Source of the DNA: Hofstenia miamia
Taxonomy: Eukaryota > Xenacoelomorpha > Acoela
Direction: 5' to 3'
Length of the DNA stretch: 47,612 nucleotides
Assembly: GCA_004352715.1 (NCBI GenBank)
Contig: SCFE01000009.1
Span: forward strand, 2,903,065 to 2,950,676
The notes under the pieces were generated by a model. That model was not told where the DNA came from. It ran no database searches and was given only the letters and a program-made list of their open reading frames with translations. A program made the translations under genes and the position numbers. Below are positions 1-9,168 of this stretch, piece after piece. How positions within the stretch are numbered: the stretch's first letter is position 1; every line of letters begins with the position of its first letter.

Positions 1-520
1 GACAGATATTTATATAATTTAAGGTATTTCCCTTGTTCGCCCGACTTAACTTACCTCTTAAATTCTTTAAATGCAAAATTGACGTAAGAAATTCAAATAA
101 TAAAGATATATCTTTTCATTATTTTATAGTATTAGCATTAACCAATTAGAATTGATGATGTATTTGAACATTCCCCTGTTGACATTTTCATGAAATTATA
201 TTCAATTGCATCTACTTCATTTTTCCCTTTATAAATTGACATATGGGATAAAATTTTTTGCAAAATTTTGACCGGTGAACAACTATGGCTACAAACAAAT
301 TTTTTTTGCATTGCATAGTAAACCAATAGCGTTTTAAACAATTGATGATGAGCTAGATAATCTATTAATTTTAAGATATATAAATTTGTAAAAAACCTCT
401 TTCACTTACAGTTAAGCATAGTGCATAATCTACGCCGCACTTTCACTAGTTATTTGCTGACGTCACATGGCACTGTTTAAATTTCTTGTAATGTGATAGT
501 CGACAAATGATATTATCTCT
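1..520. other. AT-rich stretch without a recognisable gene
   Basis: Short ORFs here show no family motif. The one feature of note is a perfect CRE palindrome TGACGTCA at 458-465, followed directly by CATGG, about 60 bases before the hAT-like coding remnant begins. It could be part of that element's 5' region, but no terminal repeat is visible. Confidence 0.5.
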
Positions 521-1640
521 TTGCCTTCAAGGTCACTAGCACATTACCACAGTGCAAACCAGATTGCAGTATATTGCACAGATGATATGTTAGACTGTGT
601 TGCCGAAATTATTATAAATGGTGTAGTTGATGAAATAAAGAAAGCTGAATGCTTCGCCCTACAGGTAGATGACTCAGTTGACAAATATGCCGTCGAACAC
701 AAATTCATCAATGCACTATTCCTTGGAAAGGAAAGGGAGATGAAAACTGTGTTTCTGAATGAGAGCCATTCTGACAAACATGGTGCAGAGAACCTTCTGG
801 GCTCAGTCATGATTGCATTCATTAACTTGGACCTTGAACAAACATAAAGGAGAAGATAACTGGATTGTCAACTGCTAACACTGGAAGAAAAGGTGGCTGA
901 TGGACAAGGCTAAAATCATTGTTAGAAAGAGATGTTCTTTGTCAATGGTGTATTGTACATAGATCTGACCTCGCTTTCGAAGATGTATAATCAAATGTTT
1001 TTGAAGTGAATGACTGGAGAACAAATTTAAAGTCAGTTGCTACATATTACAGAGCATCAGCAGTACGAACAAATTTAGTGAAGAAAATAGTGGGAAGTTC
1101 TACAGGCTTCCAGAAGATTTTGAAGTCCGGTTTGTTGAGCGTCTGCTAAATATTAGTAATGCTGTATGGAAAGAACTTACGCTTTTTAAGAATACACAGG
1201 TCTTATTTGTTGGAAAATGGGGACAAATCTGAAAAGCCAATGGCAAGAGGTTTCCTCAGAGCATGGGTATGGGTGGATGTTCAAAATGCGAAAATGTTGC
1301 TCTGTGATCTCTTGGGATCATGAAAGATTATCCATGGTCAGGTAGCATCGCAGAACCGCTTGGCTCTAATAGAAAAATACTGGAGAATGATTTTCCACAC
1401 AACAGTGTATTCATCATTCACTGTCAGTTTAACAACGATGTTGCTGCTCTTAGAACTGAAGTCACCATGAGTTCATCTGAATATCTGTCATAGCGCCTCA
1501 ATGATGATCAGGATATAATTATCAAGAACATACAGTCTATGATAGATGCTTGAATGGAGAACATGATGATTTCGGCAAGCAGGGCAGCAGTCGCGGGTCT
1601 CTTTGGAGAAGTAGCAGTTCAGGAGTTTACAGGAGAAATC
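521..1640 (+). pseudogene. hAT-like transposase remnant, N-terminal and central part (DUF4371/KIAA1586-like)
   Basis: The reading frame at 521-847 contains the motif DEIKKAECFALQVDDS, which matches the start of the catalytic core of hAT-like proteins related to ZMYM1/KIAA1586 (usual form: EIKKA-cFSL-vDEsTD). A second piece at about 940-1080 (WCIVHRSDLAF, then LKSVATYYRAS) and a third at about 1095-1180 (FYRLPEDFEVRFVERLLN) are the expected downstream segments but lie in two other frames, and a stop follows the second piece. At least two frameshifts and several stops therefore break the gene. Such proteins are normally 600-800 residues and act on DNA in the nucleus. No ATG near the start looks genuine. 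The last part (to about 1640) is weakly supported. Confidence 0.7.
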
Positions 1641-1682
1641 ATTGGCCACTTTGCTGCATAAAAACTTCGTATACCAGTCCTT

Positions 1683-1936
1683 CCGCCCAAAAGCAAAACA
1701 ACTTAAGTCTTAAGTCCAAATATATTCTTTTTGGGAAATCCTCTTTTTTGTTGCGTATTTATAATATTGTCCTATGGACTTAAGATTTTGGGTAAATTAT
1801 TAGGCGTCATTTTCTTATTCATATTGCTTTTATTACTATACTAGATAGATTATAGATAGAATAGATTTGGATCTATAAAATGGTATTCCAATCTTTTTTA
1901 TGAAAAATTGGACTTAAGTTGTTTGCTTTGGGACGG
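1683..1936. repeat. Foldback (inverted-repeat) element inside the hAT remnant
   Basis: The left arm from 1683 (CCGCCCAAAAGCAAAACAAC, then TTAAGTC) and the right arm at 1908-1936 are near-perfect reverse complements over about 27 bases, with one or two small indels. The interior is AT-rich and non-coding and repeats the GGACTTAAG word once more near 1776. It lies between the central part and the C-terminal part of the hAT-like gene and so looks like a later insertion. I could not identify a clear target-site duplication, so its superfamily is unknown. Confidence 0.6.
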
Positions 1937-2297
1937 GAGAGTCATTTATACCGGTAGCACATCCCGGGTGTACTATCTTCTTCAAATATCTTTAAAAGGC
2001 ACATTCTTTTCAAAGCTAGTACAGTCATATATTGTTCCTTGCCCACACAGCTGTGGACCAGAAAGAGCTGTGTCATGCCATACCATCCTCAAGAGTTCAA
2101 GGCAATCCAGCCATTCTAAAGAAGTAATAAATAGCAGAATGACTATTAGTATTAATAGCTCACGAACAGCCTCTTTTGACCAACAGCCTGCTGTTGCGAA
2201 ATTCCTAAAGAAGAAAAAGCGCAGGAACAAGGTTCCATCCACTGACATTTATATGAACCTTAATTTTGTGAAGAGGTTTTTCGAAAACACTACATAA
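1937..2297 (+). pseudogene. hAT-like transposase remnant, C-terminal dimerisation region
   Basis: The open frame ends with CGPERAVSCHTILKSSRQSS, then a stretch with RMTISIN and FDQQPAVAKF, then a basic KKKKRRNK tail. This is the layout of the hAT C-terminal dimerisation domain, where a Cys-Met/His-x-Ile-K-s-RsSL segment is followed by L-M-Ris-(N/E)-G and a short tail. It continues the same gene as the remnant at 521-1640 after the foldback insertion. Its upstream third (1937-2060) is not recognisable. The gene is inactive in this copy. Confidence 0.65.
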
Positions 2298-2639
2298 ATT
2301 TTTGATCAATATTTTTTGGATTTCAAATATATATTATAAAATTCTTGAATTTCTTGATCTTTCTTTTGTATGATATGATGAATGTAGGTTATTGACAATA
2401 ACTTATTGCATTGAAATCGTGTAATAACATCGCACCGCCCAATTTAGAATAAAATTATTATATCCGAGGGTATAATTAAATTATACTGTTTAAGTCTTCA
2501 GAATTGAGTCAAATTAACCTTTAAAAGCTGCAAAAATAGGGTTTTTCTAGAGTCTAGGTATGTCGCCCAGTGATATTTCCTTTAAACCTGCACTGTCTCA
2601 GATTTGAATGTGTAGCAATTTTTTAAATAATTTACGGAA
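2298..2639. other. Intergenic AT-rich spacer
   Basis: This spacer lies between the hAT remnant and the LINE remnant. I see no ORF with family motifs, no terminal repeat and no RNA gene. Confidence 0.5.
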
Positions 2640-4209
2640 AGAGTGCGTTATTGAGATTGGCTTACAGTTCTTCGCAAAAAGGGATCTCTATTTTTATACA
2701 AGGGTTTTATATTTGACTTTTTCATTATCTCCAGAAATTCGTTTACAACTATGCATTGAATAAATGCAAATGATCGATCGTCTACAAATATATGAAAAAA
2801 TTTCTTAATAATAAACTTAGGTAAATGAGTGGAACCTGAATATTTACTAAGGTTTAAATTTTGTAAAATAGTTTCTAATTCTCTTAAGGTAGCTAGCCTA
2901 CATTGAAAAGTCGACTTACAATTTGATTACCTAAGTTCTGATAGATGAGTTTTAGGAAAATCGAAGTTACCTAATTTTTTAAATGATTTAGTATCCCTTT
3001 TCATAGGTAAATTTTTTATTATCAATATAATTTTCTGAAATGTCACAATTGAGACCATTCGATTTTCCAATGAAAAGTTTTAAAAATTTCCACTTTTGTT
3101 TAAAAGAATTTAAGTTTTTAAAAAGTTGACGTTGCTTTAAAGCTGAATGTTTTGTGCGAAGGTTCTTCGTTAATTTCTTTGATCTTTCGTAATTAGTCCA
3201 ATTTATTTCGGTCACATTAGCCGTAACTATCATAGTATTCTTAATTGATTATCAGGAACGGTTAAATTAAATCGCCGTAATATTTTTATTACTCGGCGGG
3301 TTTTTGGCGGTGCTACTTTGTTTTGTGCTTGATTCATCTGTGCTACGATGCAATTTAACATGTGGTAACCAGAATTTAGAGTAAAAATTTAGTCGAATGG
3401 AACATTTTAAGTAAATTTTCCATGATCTCATTTAAATCGCTTTTAAAATCACTAGAATAAAGCGTTTTAAATTTAGAAAGCTTGTAATAAGATAAATACT
3501 GAGTGCGTAATCCCTGAAGGATTCAAGGATATAAGTTTTATATATAGTTACCGAATTAGATAAAAAAATAATCAATTAATGTCGTTTTTCGAGTGGGAGT
3601 CTGAATGTTGATTATTTTTAAATTATAAATAATGCATCATTTTTTCAGAGAATTTCTTTCATAAAAATTTAAACAGTTGATGTTAAGGTCACCTAATATA
3701 TTTAGTGAATAGTTCTTACTAGGAATATTTGAAATTTCATAGCATTTAGACTTTATATACTCTACAAGATTTTTCATATTTGAATTAATAGTAACATTAA
3801 TTAATTAATTTTCCGAAGAAGTTGTAGATGATTTAATTTCGATCAATAGTGAATCAAAAACATAATGATCCAATTCCAATTCTTTTTTACGTGTTGGATT
3901 TAGAACTTTTGGTACAATAACCATAAAGCCACCACGTCTACTATCCCTATTTTTAACAAAAACATTAAAATTTTCGAGGTCTGGATTGAACAAATTTGGA
4001 TTGATATCATTGTTTAACCAAGTTTCTGAAATAAAAATAATTGAATTTGAGCTAAATTGAGTTGCGATTTTAAGAAAAATATTTTTATTTGAATTCAGAC
4101 TTCTTGCGTTTAGATAAATATATTTAATATTGGTTTTAATGTGATTCTGTAAATTCTCAAGATTACATTCATTTAAAATTGGGCCATGATTTAATTCTGC
4201 ATCCTCATG
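2640..4209 (-). pseudogene. Non-LTR retrotransposon remnant with APE endonuclease and start of RT (CR1/L2/Jockey-like)
   Basis: Reading the minus strand from 4209 downward, the order is that of an APE-type LINE ORF2. First comes an N-terminal ELNHGP motif, then YLNARSLNSNK, FISETWLNNDI and RRGGFMVIV of the endonuclease. A GDLNIN motif follows at 3676-3693, in the same frame as the upstream ORF but after a TAA at 3802-3804. Next is the linker FKQKWKFLKLFIGKS (about 3060-3120), then a segment near 2700-2900 with NLSKYSG and IKPLYKNRDPF, which corresponds to the KS-G and vPiyKkgd segments just before the NYRPIS block of RT. The rest of RT is absent. Several stops and frame changes make it dead. 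The clade is not settled; the 2A-like N-terminus favours CR1/L2-type elements. Confidence 0.75.
4180..4206 (-). other. Degenerate 2A-like peptide motif at the N-terminus of the LINE ORF
   Basis: Translated on the minus strand this reads EDAELNHGP. The canonical 2A core is D-(V/I)-E-x-N-P-G-P, and CR1/L2-type LINEs commonly carry GDIELNPGP at this place, just before the endonuclease. Here the Asp, Glu, Asn, Gly and final Pro are kept, but the first Pro of NPGP is His (one base change) and the preceding Gly is Glu. With NPGP lost, no ribosome skipping would be expected. Confidence 0.5.
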
Positions 4210-5428
4210 AGGAAATGAAGATGAGGCTAAGGAAAGAATACAAGAGGAGAGTAAGGAAGGTACTGCAGAAGTCATCATTGAATGGGCAGAACAGCATAAA
4301 GGCAATTAATACATGGGCGATACCAGTGTTGAGATATTCGGCAGGAATAGTTAGGTGGAATAAGAATGAACTGAGGGAATTAGACAGGGAGACAAGGAAG
4401 ATACTAGCAGCAGAAAGAGCATTCAACCTCAATGGAGATGTAGATAGGCTGTACATGGCAAGGCATAAGGGAGGTAAAGGGCTGCTAAGTGTGGAGGAGA
4501 CTGTAGAAGCAGAAGCACTAGGGCTAAAGGAATATGTAGAAGAGCAACCTAAGGGGTCCCTACTAGAGGTCACTAAGGAGTTAAGGAAGATAAGAATTGA
4601 GAGTGAAGGAAAAAAGATATACTAGAGTAGGGTGGAATCAGAGAGACAAACAAGGTGAAGGCAATGCATGGAGAATACTGGAGGAACACAGAAAAGTGTG
4701 ATAGAGAAGAGAGCAACAAGTGGTTAAAGAAAGCAGGACTGAAGAGAGAAACAGAAGCACTGATAATGGCAGCACAGGAGCAAGCAATAAGAACAAACTG
4801 GGTGAAGAGGCATATAGACAGAAGAGTAGAAGTAAGTGATAAGTGTAGGCTATGTAAGAAAGAGGCGGAGACAGTAGATCATCTGATAGCAGGGTGTGAG
4901 AAGTTGGCACAGAATAAGTATAAGTTCAGCCATGACAAGGTTGGAAGAATGGTACACTGGAGTTTGAGCAGGCAGCATGGGTTAGAAGCAGGAAACAAGT
5001 GGTATGAGCACAAGCCACAGGGCGTCATAGAAAATGAGAAGGTTAAGATACTGTGGGACTTCAACATACAGACGAGCAAAGTGATAGAAGCACGGAGGCC
5101 AGACATAGTAGTGGTAGACAAAGAGAAAAGATTCGGAACAGTGATAGACATAGCAGTACCAAAGGACAGGAATGTAGAGAGCAAGGAGAAAGAGAAGATA
5201 GATAAGTATAGAGAGTTGGCAGAGAAAATAGAAAGGCTGTGGAAGTTAAAGAAGATTGAAGTAGTCCCGGTAGTAGTAGGCACACTAGGAGCAGTGAGTA
5301 AGAAGCATAAGAGATACTTGGAGAAGTTGGGAGTACCAAAGTTGGGAGGAGCGGTAGCACAAAAGGCAGCATTGTTAGGAAGAGCTAGAGTCCTGAGGAA
5401 AGCTCTCAGAATCCCTGGGAAATGGTGA
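4205..5428 (+). pseudogene. C-terminal half of a non-LTR retrotransposon with CCHC and PD-D restriction-like endonuclease (R2/R4/NeSL group)
   Basis: The first frame (to 4622) carries the RT thumb region, with AINTWAIPVLRYSAGIVRW, DRETRKIL, DVDRLYMAR and GGKGLLSVEETV. A TAG at 4623-4625 and a frame change near 4650 separate it from the second frame (4655-5428). There CRLCKKEAETVDHLIAGC forms a CX2CX8HX4C cluster (residues 64-81 of that frame). It is followed by RRPDIVVVD and a second Asp 14 residues after the PD pair (P149, D150, D165), and then KEKEKIDKY. CCHC followed by PD-X12-14-D is the signature of the restriction-like endonuclease that nicks target DNA in R2-superclade LINEs. The tail ends RVLRKALRIPGKW. 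The copy lacks its 5' end and abuts the opposite-strand LINE at about 4205. The exact clade is an inference. Confidence 0.75.
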
Positions 5429-5485
5429 GTTCCCCGAGCTGAGAGGAATAGCAACATGAAGTACAAAAAAAATAATAATGTTGGG

Positions 5486-5662
5486 ATAAGTAAAGCAGTA
5501 CATGATAGGTGTAGGGTAGCTCCGGGAAAGACTATAGAAATTGTAAGAGAAGAGCTTAAGCAGAGATTAGTTGCAGAAGTTGGAAGTTATAGGCCAAGTG
5601 CATAACAGGCACAAGTCAACAAGTTTGAGATAAAGGAAGTAAGATTCTACAACAGGCGTCGG
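5486..5662 (+). pseudogene. Short upstream-type fragment of the same LINE family, out of order
   Basis: The frame reads GKTIEIVREELKQRLVAEVG, one in-frame TAA at 5603-5605, then VNKFEIKEVRFYNR. In the LINE family of the preceding feature, a K-T-x-E-x-(I/V)-K-E-x-L-K-Q-(R/K) helix followed by a N-x-x-F-x-x-x-x-x-x-F-Y segment normally lies upstream of RT, i.e. N-terminal to everything seen at 4205-5428. Finding it downstream suggests a second, tandem copy or a rearrangement. The match is by eye and short. Confidence 0.4.
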
Positions 5663-6179
5663 TGAGCATGGCATGCCGAGAGATTTTATGAATCCAAATT
5701 TCAATGAAGATACTTCGTAACTGTTACCGTTGTACGAACAATTTGTGTTGTACTGTAATTACTATGTTGTAATTCAGTGAAAGATATTTTTGTATTTTAA
5801 ATTCAAAGATAGTTCTATATAAACATTTTATAATAGCAGTGCAGATTTTACTAAGAAAATTCCGTTCTTGGAAGTTTGTAAGCATTAACAGGCTGTTCAT
5901 CTACCAAGAACAAATAATAAATAAACATGAACCTAGACTCGAAAAAGTAAATTAACTAGCTTAAACCGGGAAAATTTGGCAAAATTCCCTATAAATCAAT
6001 TGTACGTTTATAGGTCTGTAACCGCATTTAACTCTAATTCTACAGGTATTTTTGAATATCTGTGATTGTTTTCCAAAATATTTTTTAAATTCTTATAACT
6101 CACGAACTAATGAAGATATTTAACACTGAAAGCACCACAAGATAGAGAATTATTTCTTTTTTCGTTCTGAACTTAAATT

Positions 6180-6400
6180 AGCGACCTGAATCTGTCCTGT
6201 CCAGATTCGAAAACTTCTGACTTTGAGCACAACGCACCTGGACGGGACTTACACAATTTTTCTTGAGAAAAAAATATTTCAGAGTAGTTGTGTTTTGTTC
6301 TCGTAGACATTAGACCGCCTCATTATATGAATACTAGGTATGGAAATCATTTGAATATTTTCTAAAAGATCAGATTTTTCATTGAAAAAATTCATATTTG
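6180..6400 (+). repeat. Dispersed repeat copy 1 (second copy at 32120-32335)
   Basis: The segment shares an ordered run of words with 32120-32335 in the same orientation: GCGACCTG near the start, then A-rich ATATTTCAGAGTAGTTGTG (against ATATTTTAGGGTAGTTGTTG), then CATTAGACCGCCTCATTATA (against GCATTAGGCCGCCCCATTAT), then TTTTTCATTGAAAAAAT. Identity is visibly well above chance but with many substitutions. No terminal repeats, coding potential or A/B boxes were recognised, so the element class is unknown. Confidence 0.6.
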
Positions 6401-7785
6401 CCTGTAATTCAGGCATAAGAATAAGTTCAATAATTAAGCACAGATCATCATCATTGCATGAGTGGGACCATCTCCATAGATCCATCTATGCAAAAGGTTT
6501 TCAATATTCTTTAACAGGCTTAGATGAAATTATTCAAAAATCCATACAAATCGCTTTGCTACTTAAAAGTAAAACTAGCAGAAATAGGGTTGAAATCAGT
6601 AATAAAAACGCTAGTGTGAATCGCTACCAAAGAAATTGCCCACCCCTGTATTATAAGGATTGGTCATTAACTTTAAATAAGTGGTGAAAAATTAATTTTC
6701 TAATGCACATGATGTTATTCATTTCTGTTTGAAATGATCTTCTAAAGCATTTTCTAGAAATATTAAAATATTAATTATATTAAGAAGTAGGTTGAACAAC
6801 TACATTTGAACATATTCTATATTGGTAAGTAAGGAGAATATCCACAGAGATCTCTTAAGGGGTATTAGACCAAATCTTGGTTATGGTGTGATGCAGATAA
6901 AGTCGCTAAGCAGATATAGTTTCCTTCCTGAACGCAATTAATGTTTTTCAATGACAATGTCCTTAAATGGGTCTTAATTTTGCACTTTAATACATTTCTG
7001 GATAGATTCAAATATTGCAATACATTAGGGAGTTATAGGGGATAAATAGTCAGATATTCAAAATCTGAAGAGTCTCTGAAACTATTGATATAAAACTTTG
7101 TTAGCATTGTAAACTTATCTGAATAAAGTCAAGCTTGAAGAGCTTTAATGGATTCAGAAGTTTTCTATTTTAATTTCTGCAATAGAGGATATTTGGAATA
7201 CTCTATATTTCGAGTTTGGATCTGCATTATGAAGCTGGCATCCCTAATTCTACAATTAAAGAATTCAATTGAGAAATATGATATAACAATTTAGGAACTT
7301 CGCACAAAGAGTTAGCAGCGAAATTTGTTTAGTTTAGAACATAGTGTACTTTACCAGAAATTTATAGATAGGTCCAAGCGCTGTACCAAGATTCGAATCA
7401 GAATCCAATATAGATTCGCATGCCTCATTATATTTGAATGTAGTTTTTCAAAAAATCAAGGCACTTCAAAAATTCATAGGTGTGTAAAATATTTAATTAT
7501 TTGACGTTTTAACTTAAAATGATTTGTTGAATCAAATCTGTGGCGATTGTACTTGCAACCTCATTTTTGTAAGTTTTACTGCAAATCGCCAGGCCATGAT
7601 TACAGTAAGCCTTGGTCACCAGGTTATATTTTGTAACCCGATTGCAACTCTGATTCTGCTGATATTAACAAAACTTATATTAGTCTTGCACACCTTAATT
7701 TGTTTTAGTTTTAAGCAACTAATCCTAATCTTGCATGATAATTTCCAAAATTTTCCTTTTCTTGAATATATAACAAAAAATTCCA

Positions 7786-7787
<2 letters not shown>

Positions 7788-7820
<33 letters not shown>

Positions 7821-7823
7821 TAT
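7788..7823. repeat. Poly(A) run followed by (TA)n microsatellite
   Basis: Eleven consecutive A residues (7788-7798) lead into about twelve TA units. An A-run followed by a simple repeat may mark the degenerate 3' tail of a retroposed copy, but no retroelement body is recognisable next to it. Confidence 0.8.
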
Positions 7824-8869
7824 TGCTTATAAAAATTATAGAATGTAAAAATTTGAGTGAATATGAGACTTACAAAATAAATGACAGAATTTAGTAAGGT
7901 AACGAACTGTATTTTGCATAAAATGCTAAAAATTACTTGACAGAAATTTTGTATTTGCAGTAATCAGTTTTTGGTGAATCAGTATTTGCAAGCTCATCAA
8001 CATACAATGATATTCAAACTGTATAAATATTTATGAAACTATACTCATTTAACCATTTTTGTTGGATGATCATTCTTGTTAACCGAAGATTCATAGCGAA
8101 TGTAACTGCAAGTTATAAAAAATAGATAATGGAGGGTTTCTGCTCGGTTGAAACCACCTATAATGGATTGAAGAAGTCCAAAAAAAGTGGTGTATTCCTT
8201 TGTTTTAACATAATTACAAACACTTTCTCAGAACAAAACATATGCATAGCTCTTCTGTTTGATAACATCGTTCCAGCAAACAGATTATGACCATCTAATG
8301 CTTGTAACATGATAGTTTCCTGTAGTAATATAGTATTATATGAGCATCAAGGTTTGCCATTCAAAACTGCATAGCGACAGATACCTATAGAAGCAGGCCA
8401 TTGATTGTATTCTTTTTCTCACTATTACTACAATTCAGACATGGTAATAAATTTTCAAAATATTGTGGTAAGTAGATCAAAACATTTTTCATTGAGTTGA
8501 GTGCTTCTTCCGTATTTCTGCGGTATTGTCATTAAATTGCAAATAAATTTTCTGTCTTTCATTTTCAAAACATTGGTTAGTCATGCTCAATGAAATTAAA
8601 TCCAAATTCTTGTGTTATGGTAATAAAATGACCCTATTAAATAAAGAGTCTCATGAAATGTTTCATTTCTGTTATTTCACACCTTCCTTAAACATGCTGC
8701 TGATTGTGGTTATGATCTTCTCAATTAATATATAGCTCTGTGAACATAACAAAATTTTCAAGTATTTCTTCCATAAACAACTCAAACGCTTTAAAAATGC
8801 TTCATATGTCTGATAACACGTTAGCATAAAGCGGATGTTACACGATGGACTTTTGCGCTAGAACAAAAC

Positions 8870-9160
8870 CATGGCCGTGGCTAGGGGAGGTCCAGGGAGG
8901 CCATGGCCTTCCCTGTTGGGCCACTGTGCCCCCTTCCTTTTGGCATCCTGGATACAAAACTCCATAGTATTAATTCTAATATTCTGTAATTAAGTTAGAG
9001 TGAATAACTTTTAGTTGAAATATACATAATACTAATGCAATTCTATTAAAAAATTCAATGAAAAATTGTGAAACTATATCATATGAGTAAAACTCTGATT
9101 AATTTATTGTACTTTGCGGGGCCATGCCCCCCTAAACTTCAAATGCAAGCCACGGGCCTG
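8870..9160. mobile_element. Non-autonomous hAT-type MITE with 8-bp target-site duplication
   Basis: The left end begins CATGGCCGTGGCTAGGGG at 8870, and the right end read inwards on the other strand begins CAGGCCCGTGGCTTGC at 9160. A second matching block follows inside both ends (GGGAGGCCATGGCC on the left, GGGGGGCATGGCCCC on the right). The flanks are AACAAAAC (8862-8869) and AGCAAAAC (9161-9168), seven of eight identical, which fits an 8-bp hAT duplication. CA-GTGGCT-like ends are usual for hAT elements. The 291-bp body has no transposase. The GC-rich ends stand out from the AT-rich surroundings. Confidence 0.65.
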
Positions 9161-9168
9161 AGCAAAAC

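Larger units (their letters stand above)
5663..8861. other. Gene-free AT-rich stretch
   Basis: ORFs such as 6382-6687 and 7524-7832 have no recognisable motif, and the last ends in microsatellite sequence. Contents that can be named are the dispersed repeat at 6180-6400 and the poly(A)/(TA)n tract at 7788-7823, both listed separately. Confidence 0.5.

Noticed and set aside
544-822. Minus-strand ORF opposite the hAT-like remnant
   Set aside because: The plus strand carries the recognisable hAT motif; the antisense frame has none.
1982-2248. Minus-strand ORF with hydrophobic stretch, possible membrane peptide
   Set aside because: It is antisense to the hAT C-terminal segment on the plus strand and has no independent support.
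4205-5466. Minus-strand ORFs rich in Leu/Ser (4205-4573, 4638-4910, 4879-5466, 5061-5372)
   Set aside because: They are antisense shadows of the purine-rich plus-strand LINE frame, whose domains are unmistakable.
7380-7410. GATTCGAATCA as a possible tRNA B box
   Set aside because: No matching A box, acceptor stem or cloverleaf can be drawn around it.
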